Source of the DNA: Bacteroidales bacterium
GTDB lineage: Bacteria; Bacteroidota; Bacteroidia; Bacteroidales; Muribaculaceae
Reading direction: 5' to 3'
DNA: 15,942 bases
Assembly (NCBI GenBank): GCA_004553095.1
Contig: SFMJ01000023.1
Coordinates: forward strand, 1 to 15,942
Position numbers and translations under genes: made by a program. Below the pieces are notes generated by a model that worked only from the letters and a program-made list of their open reading frames with translations, was not told where the DNA came from and searched no databases. Every line of letters starts with the position of its first letter. Position 1 is the stretch's first letter. Of the stretch, positions 7,471 to 13,625 are shown in pieces.

Positions 7471-9162
7471 ATGGAATGGTTGATAGACCTCTTTAAGCCC
7501 GGCAATGTGCAACTTGCGAGTACGATTTTGTTGTACTCCTTTGTGATATTCGCGGGTATCTACTTAGGTAAAATTAAGGTATTTGGCGTATCGCTTGGTG
7601 TAACATTCGTTCTCTTTGTGGGTATCCTGTTAGGACACTTCGGATATACAGCAGAGACGGATGTTTTAAATTTTTTAAGAGAATTCGGATTGATTCTCTT
7701 CATATTCTCGATCGGTATGCAAGTGGGTCCCGGTTTCTTCTCCTCATTCAAGGAGGGTGGAATCCAGATGAATCTCTTGGCGATCATCGGCATCGCGTTG
7801 AATGTAGGCATCATGATTACGATCTACTTCCTGCAAGGGGGATCTGAAGGTAGCACCTCGATCGAGCAGATGGTAGGTATCATGAGTGGTGCGGTGACAA
7901 ACACACCGGGACTTGGTGCGGCACAACAGGCACTGGCACAAGTACATCCGGAGATGATGGATGTAGAGCAGCAGATGTCGATGGGGTATGCAGCAGCCTA
8001 TCCCCTTGGGGTGGTGGGTATCATCCTGACGATGATAGTGCTCAAACTTATCTTCAAGATCGACACAGAGAAAGAGATAAACGAGATAGAGAGCGATGAG
8101 AAATCATCGGTGTTGGCACCCCATATCTGTACGTTCAAAGTTACCAACGATATGATCGAAGGCTTGAATATGCTCAAGATGCACACCATCATCTCCGTGG
8201 ACTATGTAATCTCCCGTATTGAGAAACCGGATGGGAAGGTAATCATCCCTACGTCGCAAGATGTTTTGGAGAAGGATGACCTGGTGCTGGTGGTATGTTC
8301 GATCCAGGATGAAGAAATCTTCAGCCGCTTCATTGGGCCGAAGGTTGAGAAGAAATGGGAGATGGAGCGCGGACCGGTGGTGTCACGACGCATCTTGGTG
8401 ACCCGCACACAATATAATGGAGTGAAACTTGGATCACTTCGCCTCCACTCGGCATATCAGTTGAATGTGACCCGCGTGAATCGTGCCGGCGTCGACCTTC
8501 TTGCCGCGCCAAACTTGCGACTACAGATGGGCGACCGCATCACCGTGGTAGGAAAATTGGAGGATATCAACAACTTGGCACAACGCTTGGGCAACTCTAT
8601 GAAGCGACTTAACGAGCCGAACTTGATTACGATGTTTATCGGAATCTTCTTGGGGATCCTGGTGGGAAGCATCCCCTTGTTCATCCCGGGCATGTCAGTG
8701 CCGATGAAACTTGGTTTGGCGGGAGGTCCCTTGGTAGTGGCAATCTTGATCAGTGCCTTCGGACATAAGATACACTTAGTGACCTATACCAACTCATCAG
8801 CCAACCTGTTGCTACGAGAGATCGGCATCTGTCTCTTCTTGGCGTCAGTGGGAATAGCAGCGGGCAAGAACTTTGCATCGACCGTATTCAATGCCCAGGG
8901 AGCCACTTGGGTGGCATACGGATTTGCGATTACGGTGATTCCCCTCTTGGTGGTAGGCATCATAGCACGAGCCAAATATAAGATGAACTACTTCACGATC
9001 TGCGGTGTGATGTCGGGTGGTTATACCGATCCACCGGCCTTGGCATACTGCAACAAGCTTGCCAACAACGATGCACCGGCAGTATCCTACTCAACTGTAT
9101 ATCCACTCACGATGTTTATGCGAGTGATCGCAGCACAGCTGATCATCCTCTGCTTCATATAA
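7471..9162 (+). CDS. AspT/YidE-family transporter with two RCK_C (TrkA-C) domains
   Basis: An inner-membrane protein of 563 residues from the aspartate:alanine exchanger family (AspT/YidE/YbjL). It has the typical duplicated layout. The first membrane half (about 1-195) holds GMQVGPGFF (82-90) and NTPGLGAAQQAL (144-155). Two cytoplasmic TrkA-C/RCK_C-type domains (about 210-290 and 300-375) follow. The second membrane half (about 385-563) holds GGYTDPPALAYCN (516-528), the counterpart of the first-half motif. Family members studied in lactic acid bacteria exchange aspartate for alanine, but most YidE-like proteins have no proven substrate, so I give none. The ATG at 7471 is the first in frame after the promoter. 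The gene lies between the fructan sensor and ruvX and appears monocistronic. Nothing in the sequence links it to fructan use. Confidence 0.88.
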   Translation: MEWLIDLFKPGNVQLASTILLYSFVIFAGIYLGKIKVFGVSLGVTFVLFVGILLGHFGYTAETDVLNFLREFGLILFIFSIGMQVGPGFFSSFKEGGIQMNLLAIIGIALNVGIMITIYFLQGGSEGSTSIEQMVGIMSGAVTNTPGLGAAQQALAQVHPEMMDVEQQMSMGYAAAYPLGVVGIILTMIVLKLIFKIDTEKEINEIESDEKSSVLAPHICTFKVTNDMIEGLNMLKMHTIISVDYVISRIEKPDGKVIIPTSQDVLEKDDLVLVVCSIQDEEIFSRFIGPKVEKKWEMERGPVVSRRILVTRTQYNGVKLGSLRLHSAYQLNVTRVNRAGVDLLAAPNLRLQMGDRITVVGKLEDINNLAQRLGNSMKRLNEPNLITMFIGIFLGILVGSIPLFIPGMSVPMKLGLAGGPLVVAILISAFGHKIHLVTYTNSSANLLLREIGICLFLASVGIAAGKNFASTVFNAQGATWVAYGFAITVIPLLVVGIIARAKYKMNYFTICGVMSGGYTDPPALAYCNKLANNDAPAVSYSTVYPLTMFMRVIAAQLIILCFI

Positions 9163-9168
9163 TTACTT

Positions 9169-9206
9169 AGAGCGCGTTCCTTAAATTTATTTAATGAACG
9201 CGCTCT
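9169..9206. terminator. Near-perfect 38-bp palindrome, probable bidirectional terminator overlapping the ruvX 3' end
   Basis: The arms 9169-9179 (AGAGCGCGTTC) and 9196-9206 pair perfectly. After one C/T mismatch the inner arms 9181-9186 (TTAAAT) and 9189-9194 pair again, leaving a two-base loop. It lies between the convergent transporter gene and ruvX. The right arm encodes the last residues of RuvX, and the ruvX stop (9187-9189) falls at the centre. No long T-tract follows on either side, so its efficiency as an intrinsic terminator is uncertain. The left arm and centre (9169-9188) recur at 102-121. Confidence 0.6.
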
Positions 9207-9609
9207 TAGCTTCGAGCCATGTGGTGAGGATAATAGTTGCGGACATTTCGTCGGCGAGTCCTTTTCGTTGGCGGTCGGACTTTTTGAATCCGGCTGTGAT
9301 CATGTCACGGTGGGCGATGACCGAAGTGAATCTCTCATCGACGAACTCGATGGGGATGTCGGGGAGGACTTTTTTGAGTTGACCGACGAAAGGTTTGATA
9401 TATCTCATAGACTCGGATGGGTTGCCATTCATTTGGCGTGGTTCGCCGATAAGGATACGTTCCACAGGCTCCTTGGCGCAATACTCTTGGAGGAACTTCA
9501 GGAGGTCGCAAGAGCGTACGACGGGAAGGGGGTTCGCAGCGATCTGAAGAGGATCGGTGACAGCTACGCCGCAACGTTTGCGGCCATAATCGATAGCGAG
9601 GACACGCAT
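9187..9609 (-). CDS. ruvX: RuvX/YqgF family putative Holliday junction resolvase / pre-16S rRNA nuclease
   Basis: A 140-residue RNase H-fold protein, close to the usual family length. Motifs are AIDYG with D7 in the first strand, IGEP (54-57), DERFTS (91-96) and the C-terminal acidic residue D120 in DEMSATIIL, together forming the metal site. The E. coli homologue YqgF is essential and matures the 5' end of 16S rRNA; a Holliday-junction role has also been proposed for the family. The start chosen is ATG 9609 (MRVLAIDYG), which places the catalytic strand at the N-terminus as in homologues. The ATG at 9657 would add a 16-residue tail lacking family support. Its final codons lie inside the palindrome shared with the convergent transporter gene. 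It is about 150 bp downstream of the rubrerythrin gene on the same strand, but a terminator hairpin separates them. No clear promoter was found in 9610-9703. Confidence 0.92.
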   Translation of the reverse strand: MRVLAIDYGRKRCGVAVTDPLQIAANPLPVVRSCDLLKFLQEYCAKEPVERILIGEPRQMNGNPSESMRYIKPFVGQLKKVLPDIPIEFVDERFTSVIAHRDMITAGFKKSDRQRKGLADEMSATIILTTWLEAKSAFIK

Positions 9610-9703
9610 GATAAAATAAGAATTAGGAATTAATAAATGGCTACTCAGAATCACCATGAGTCAAACTACAAGTGACAGAGAGAGGGTGAGCGCTTAAAGA
9701 ATA

Positions 9704-9735
9704 GGGTGTGTCAATTTAGGAGAATTGACACACCC
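9704..9735 (-). terminator. Hairpin terminator of the rubrerythrin gene
   Basis: A perfect 13-bp stem (9704-9716 GGGTGTGTCAATT with 9723-9735) has a 6-base loop, 23 bp past the rubrerythrin stop on the minus strand. It is followed by a moderately T-rich stretch (TATTCTTT). The GGG-TGTGTCA arm resembles that of the terminator at 143-176. Confidence 0.8.
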
Positions 9736-9758
9736 CTTCTTTTGATTTGACGGGAAAT

Positions 9759-10313
9759 TTACTTTTTGCCGAAATAGCGAGCGTAGAGGCCTGCGAATCC
9801 ACGGCCGTGGCGAGCCTCATCCTTAGCCATTTCATGAACGGTGTCATGGATAGCGTCGAGGCCCTGCTCCTTAGCGTTGCGAGCGATGCGCATCTTATCT
9901 TCGTTGGCACCGGCCTCAGCATACATACGCTTTTCGAGGTTGGTCTTAGTGTCCCAAACGACATCACCGAGGAGTTCAGCGAACTTAGCTGCATGTTCAG
10001 CCTCTTCGAAAGCATAGCGTTTGAAAGCTTCAGCGATCTCGGGATAACCCTCGCGGTCAGCTTGGCGCGACATAGCGAGATACATACCGACTTCGCAGCA
10101 CTCGCCGTTGAAGTGAGTGTTGAGGTCCTTGATCATTTCCTCGCCGGTGCCCTTAGCAACACCGATCTCATGTTCGGTGACAAACTTAAGAGAGTCATCC
10201 TCTACGAGTTCATTAAACTTAGAAGCGGGTGCCTTGCAAAGGGGGCACTTTTCGGGAGCTGCGTCACCTTCAGCGATATAACCGCATACGGTGCAAATCC
10301 ATTTTTTTGCCAT
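9759..10313 (-). CDS. Reverse rubrerythrin (NADH peroxidase-type)
   Basis: A 184-residue non-haem iron peroxidase thought to reduce hydrogen peroxide in the cytoplasm of anaerobes, taking electrons through an NADH-dependent reductase. The rubredoxin-like domain is at the N-terminus, with iron ligands C7, C10, C23 and C26 (CTVCGY and CPLCKAP). The ferritin-like diiron domain follows (about 55-184), with E71/E74 in its first helix and two E-x-x-H motifs (E104-H107, E166-H169). Classical rubrerythrin has the opposite domain order, hence reverse rubrerythrin. The ATG at 10313 places the first cysteine at residue 7, as expected. The gene stands alone, divergent from tilS, with its own -7 box and its own terminator. 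Its role in protection from air or peroxide is known for the family and inferred here. Confidence 0.92.
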   Translation of the reverse strand: MAKKWICTVCGYIAEGDAAPEKCPLCKAPASKFNELVEDDSLKFVTEHEIGVAKGTGEEMIKDLNTHFNGECCEVGMYLAMSRQADREGYPEIAEAFKRYAFEEAEHAAKFAELLGDVVWDTKTNLEKRMYAEAGANEDKMRIARNAKEQGLDAIHDTVHEMAKDEARHGRGFAGLYARYFGKK

Positions 10314-10398
10314 TTTTTAGAAAGTATTAGGTAAATAAAATTAGAGAATACATAAGTGTAACAGATCATCCAAAAAGAGTAATTCAGAAAATCTTACG

Positions 10399-10406
10399 CA
10401 AATATA
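10399..10406 (-). promoter_or_regulatory. -7 box of the rubrerythrin gene
   Basis: On the minus strand this reads TATATTTG, an exact TAnnTTTG match. A TTTTG lies upstream at 10431-10435, 24 bp away, which is longer than the usual 19-21 bp spacing. The leader would be about 80 nt. The surrounding 10314-10497 is an AT-rich divergent spacer shared with the tilS promoter, with nothing else recognisable. Confidence 0.5.
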
Positions 10407-10448
10407 ACAAACAAAAACGAAAAAAAGTTACAAAAGTGGGATAAAAAA

Positions 10449-10479
10449 TTGAAAAGAGCATAAAAAAAAGTTATATTTG
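10449..10479 (+). promoter_or_regulatory. Promoter of tilS
   Basis: TTG at 10449-10451 and TATATTTG at 10472-10479 are separated by exactly 20 bp, the ideal Bacteroidetes arrangement and the best promoter match in the window. The -7 box ends only 18 bp before the proposed TTG start codon of tilS, so the 5' leader should be about 12 nt. Confidence 0.7.
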
Positions 10480-10497
10480 CAATAAATTAATGTAAGA

Positions 10498-11862
10498 TTG
10501 GATAGCAAGTATATAATCGGGGATAAAATCGAAGGGGTTGTGGCTCGTCAGCTTGAAGAATCGGGCGTAAAGCGAGTTGTGGTCGGTGTCAGCGGCGGAG
10601 CAGACAGCGTTGCCCTCCTGACCGCGATGCACAGCCTCAGCGCCGAAATGACGATTTTGGCTGTTCATTGTAACTTTCACTTGCGAGGGGAGGAGAGTGA
10701 TCGGGATATGCACTTTGTAGAGAGACTCTGCCGGCGATTGGGTGTGGGACTCCGGGTAGTCCACTTCGATGTGGCAGCAGCCACGGCAGAGCGTAGAATA
10801 TCCACAGAGATGGCATGTCGCGAACTCCGATATGAGAAATTTCGCGAGATCAAAGCGGAGATCGGTGCCGACCGAATCGCAGTGGCACACAACCGCAACG
10901 ACAATGTCGAGACCTTTCTGCTCAACCTCATGCGAGGGGCAGGCATCCGAGGGTTGCGCGCCATGAAAGAGGATAACGGAGAGATCATCCGACCTCTGCT
11001 CGGCATAAGCCGCGACGAGATCTTACAATATCTCGAAGAGAGGAGGAGAGAGTGTGATGAGAGGGATGAAGAAGGAGAAATGCTTTATGTCACCGACTCC
11101 ACCAACTTGGAGAGCGAATATCGGCGCAACTTCTTGCGCAACAAAGTTTTGCCGCTACTGGAGGAGGTATGGCCCGAAGCACAAAAGAGCATCACAACGA
11201 GCATCCGAAACCTACAGCAAGAGGAAAGGATATTGGAGGGGATCGAAGAGAGATACATCGACTCGGACGACACGACACTGAGTCTTGTGAAGGCGAGAGA
11301 ATGTGAAGACATCGAATGGGTGATACGGCGGTTTATCGCCCGATATGGAGGGAATGTGACTCAAAGCAAAGAGATTGCCAAGAGTGTGACAGCCCTACCC
11401 TATCAGTCGGGAAAGCAATGGCGAGTGTCAGGAGGGAGACTACTCTTAGAGCGCGACACCTTGGAATACCTTCCCGATCGGAGAGAAGAATCGATAGAGA
11501 TCGAGAGTCGGGTATTTGAGATGAGCGACACACTTTGGAGCCGGATCATCACCTCCTCGTTGGAAATGCTCTGGACCGAATTGAGTCCGAAAGAGATTAC
11601 CTTTCGGAGACATCGCGAGGGGGACAGGATAGAGCCGATGGGTATGCAAGGGAGTTGTCTTGTGAGTCGCATCATGAAAGATAACAAACTTAGTCAGAGG
11701 GAGAAAGAGGATGTGATAGTGGCGAAAGCGAAAGCAACCGGGGCTATCATTTGGGTAGAAAACTTAAAACGTGGAAAACTCTATCCGGCAAATCGGAAAT
11801 CTTCTACGGTATATATGTATAAAAGGAAAGCAAAGCCTGACGAATTAGGTCAAGACAAATAA
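10498..11862 (+). CDS. tilS: tRNA(Ile)-lysidine synthetase TilS
   Basis: A 454-residue ATP-dependent enzyme that attaches lysine to C34 of the CAU-anticodon tRNA-Ile, so that it reads AUA as isoleucine. The N-type PP-loop SGGADS lies at 32-37. HCNFHLRG (57-64), the catalytic-domain stretch HNRNDNVETFLLNLMRGAG (131-149), VTDSTN (198-203) and RNFLRNKVLPLL (210-221) follow as in the family. The C-terminal TilS domain (about 365-445) contains FRRHREGDRIEPMG. The HNRNDNVET segment differs from the more common HHADDQAET form of other phyla. The start is TTG at 10498: an in-frame stop (10483-10485) blocks extension, GTG at 10540 is the only other early choice, and the first in-frame ATG lies beyond the PP-loop. 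An out-of-frame ATG-TAA (10490-10495) sits 2 bp before the TTG. It is probably cotranscribed with the DUF4301 gene 74 bp downstream. Confidence 0.94.
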   Translation: MDSKYIIGDKIEGVVARQLEESGVKRVVVGVSGGADSVALLTAMHSLSAEMTILAVHCNFHLRGEESDRDMHFVERLCRRLGVGLRVVHFDVAAATAERRISTEMACRELRYEKFREIKAEIGADRIAVAHNRNDNVETFLLNLMRGAGIRGLRAMKEDNGEIIRPLLGISRDEILQYLEERRRECDERDEEGEMLYVTDSTNLESEYRRNFLRNKVLPLLEEVWPEAQKSITTSIRNLQQEERILEGIEERYIDSDDTTLSLVKARECEDIEWVIRRFIARYGGNVTQSKEIAKSVTALPYQSGKQWRVSGGRLLLERDTLEYLPDRREESIEIESRVFEMSDTLWSRIITSSLEMLWTELSPKEITFRRHREGDRIEPMGMQGSCLVSRIMKDNKLSQREKEDVIVAKAKATGAIIWVENLKRGKLYPANRKSSTVYMYKRKAKPDELGQDK

Positions 11863-11911
11863 CAAAGACAAAAAACCTTTCTTTAGGTCAAACCAAATAA
11901 CAAAACAAGAA
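11845..11911 (+). repeat. Imperfect tandem direct repeat across the tilS stop codon
   Basis: Two copies of about 28 bp, starting TTAGGTCAA at 11845 and 11883 (period 38 bp), share most positions, including CAAATAACAAA. The first copy contains the last tilS codons and its TAA; the second lies in the 74-bp gap before the DUF4301 gene. It looks like a small local duplication that placed a copy of the tilS tail in the leader of the next gene. A role is unknown. Confidence 0.55.
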
Positions 11912-11936
11912 ACTCAAAAAAATTAAATCTATCGCT

Positions 11937-13481
11937 ATGGAAATAGGAGCAAACGACAGAGAACAGCTTCGCCGTAAAGGCATCAGCGAAGAGCAGTTGG
12001 CAGAACAGTTGAGAATGCTAAAAGAGGGCTTTCCCTACTTGAGATTGGAGGGAGCAGCCACCTTGGACAATGGCATCACCCGTCTGAGTCCGGAGATGGA
12101 ATATGGCGCCATCGTCAACTGGGAGAAATTTTTACAGGCCGGAGGTCGAGTCATGAAGATGGTACCGGCGAGTGGAGCGGCATCCCGCATGTTCAAGAAT
12201 CTCTTCTCCTTCGTAAATGGGGAGAGTTCGACACCCGACACCCCCTTCATGGAGGAATTTTTCGAGAAGATTGAAGAATTTGCCTTCTTTCCGACGCTCA
12301 ATCAGATCGTGATGCGTCTTCATGGCAAGAGTGTACTGAGTCTGATAGCAGAAGGACGATACAAAGAGGTGGTATCGGCACTGATCGGCGACGAAGGAAT
12401 GCGCTATGGATATCTGCCGAAGGCACTACTTCAATTCCACAAGATCATGGGCGACACTCGCACGGCACTCGAAGAGCATTTGGCAGAGGGAGCACAATAT
12501 GCAGCGGGCAAAGACAAGAAAGTCAAAGTACACTTCACCGTCTCCGCCGACCACTTGGAGCTCGCCAAAGAGAAAGTCGAAGAAGTATCAGCTCACCTTG
12601 GACATGAATATGGAGTCGACTACGAGATCAGCTACAGTCTTCAGAAATCCTCTACAGACACAGTAGCCTCCAATCTTGACGGCACCCCCTATCGCGAAAA
12701 GGGAGAACTCTTCTTCCGTCCCGGCGGCCATGGGGCACTAATCGAGAATCTCAACGACTTGGACTCCGACGTGATCTTCATCAAGAACATCGACAACGTC
12801 GTGCCCGACACACATCGTGGAGCGACCATCCAATACAAGAAAGTGTTGGGAGGCACCTTGGTGGCAGTAAAACAGCGCATCGATCAATACTGTGCCGACT
12901 TGGAAAGCGGTAAAGTGGACGAATCGAAGATCGAAGAGATCTTGAAATTCATGAACGACGTGCTGAGCATCCGCAGCAAGGGTATGGAGGGAACCACCTT
13001 GGAGAGCAAGTGTGACTACGCCTATGGCAAGTTGCACCGACCACTGCGTGTCTGCGGCATGGTGCGCAACGAAGGCGAACCTGGCGGAGGTCCCTTCATG
13101 GTATACAACAGCGACGGCACAGTTAGCCCTCAGATCCTGGAATCGACCCAGATCGATCACAACGATGCCGAGGCAGAGAAGATGCTGCAAGAGGCTACAC
13201 ACTTCAATCCGGTGGACTTGGCCGTATCGGTGACCGACCACAAAGGGGAGAAATATGATCTTCGCCGCTATGTAGACAAAGCGACAGGATTCATCTCGCA
13301 GAAGAGCCGCGAAGGAGTAGAGATCAAGGCACTCGAATTGCCGGGACTCTGGAATGGAGCGATGTCCGACTGGAACACAATCTTCGTGGAGGTTCCGGCA
13401 CAGACCTTCAATCCGGTGAAGACGGTCAACGATCTGCTCCGCAAAGCTCATCAGCCACTCCCTGTGAACGTGGAGGGATAA
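11937..13481 (+). CDS. DUF4301 family protein, possible UDP-sugar pyrophosphorylase-like nucleotidyltransferase
   Basis: A 514-residue soluble protein of a family frequent in Bacteroidetes and still named by a DUF number. There is no signal peptide or TM helix, so it is cytoplasmic. From N to C it shows KMVPASGAASRMFK (74-87), which resembles a glycine-rich nucleotide loop; LQKSSTDT (235-242); RPGGHGAL (261-268); FIKNIDNVV (281-289); and VEVPAQTFNPVKTVNDLL (484-501). The last four occur in the same order as PPGHGD, VSNIDNLG and VPRSRFLPVKTTSDLL of eukaryotic UDP-glucose pyrophosphorylase. This suggests a UTP-dependent sugar-1-phosphate uridylyltransferase or a relative, with D286 and K495 as candidate metal and nucleotide residues; that is inference. 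The ATG at 11937 is clear, with an A-rich leader. It follows tilS by 74 bp on the same strand; no functional link between them is evident. Confidence 0.85.
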   Translation: MEIGANDREQLRRKGISEEQLAEQLRMLKEGFPYLRLEGAATLDNGITRLSPEMEYGAIVNWEKFLQAGGRVMKMVPASGAASRMFKNLFSFVNGESSTPDTPFMEEFFEKIEEFAFFPTLNQIVMRLHGKSVLSLIAEGRYKEVVSALIGDEGMRYGYLPKALLQFHKIMGDTRTALEEHLAEGAQYAAGKDKKVKVHFTVSADHLELAKEKVEEVSAHLGHEYGVDYEISYSLQKSSTDTVASNLDGTPYREKGELFFRPGGHGALIENLNDLDSDVIFIKNIDNVVPDTHRGATIQYKKVLGGTLVAVKQRIDQYCADLESGKVDESKIEEILKFMNDVLSIRSKGMEGTTLESKCDYAYGKLHRPLRVCGMVRNEGEPGGGPFMVYNSDGTVSPQILESTQIDHNDAEAEKMLQEATHFNPVDLAVSVTDHKGEKYDLRRYVDKATGFISQKSREGVEIKALELPGLWNGAMSDWNTIFVEVPAQTFNPVKTVNDLLRKAHQPLPVNVEG

Positions 13482-13591
13482 GAGCACCTCGACTTAGAAA
13501 GATACCCACTGCGCAGAGGACAAAAATGGTCATAGAAGCGCAAAGGGATGATAAAATATGGTTCAAGGGATAATAAATCGCAAAAAAATTG

Positions 13592-13599
13592 TAAATTTG
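13592..13599 (+). promoter_or_regulatory. -7 box of the putative porin gene
   Basis: TAAATTTG matches the Bacteroidetes TAnnTTTG consensus, 27 bp before the proposed TTG start. No good -33 TTG is seen at 19-21 bp. The rest of the 144-bp gap after the DUF4301 stop shows no hairpin terminator, so read-through from upstream is also possible. Confidence 0.5.
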
Positions 13600-13625
13600 C
13601 ATTTTGAATATAGAAATGCAGATCC

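Noticed and set aside
9610..9657. N-terminal extension of RuvX from the ATG at 9657
   Set aside because: The RuvX family starts directly with the catalytic strand (MRVLAIDYG), so the ATG at 9609 fits better.
11444..11456. Sequence CTTAGAGCGCG inside tilS, resembling the palindrome at 9166-9176
   Set aside because: Only about 11 bases match, within a conserved coding region; chance similarity rather than another repeat copy.
12738..13487. 249-codon open frame on the minus strand
   Set aside because: It is antisense to the DUF4301 gene, and the translation (many His, Val, Phe and Gln) is typical of a shadow frame with no family resemblance.
13482..13625. Possible small gene or terminator between the DUF4301 gene and the porin gene
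   Set aside because: No stem with a T-tract and no coding frame with a plausible start were found; only the -7 box at 13592 is supportable.
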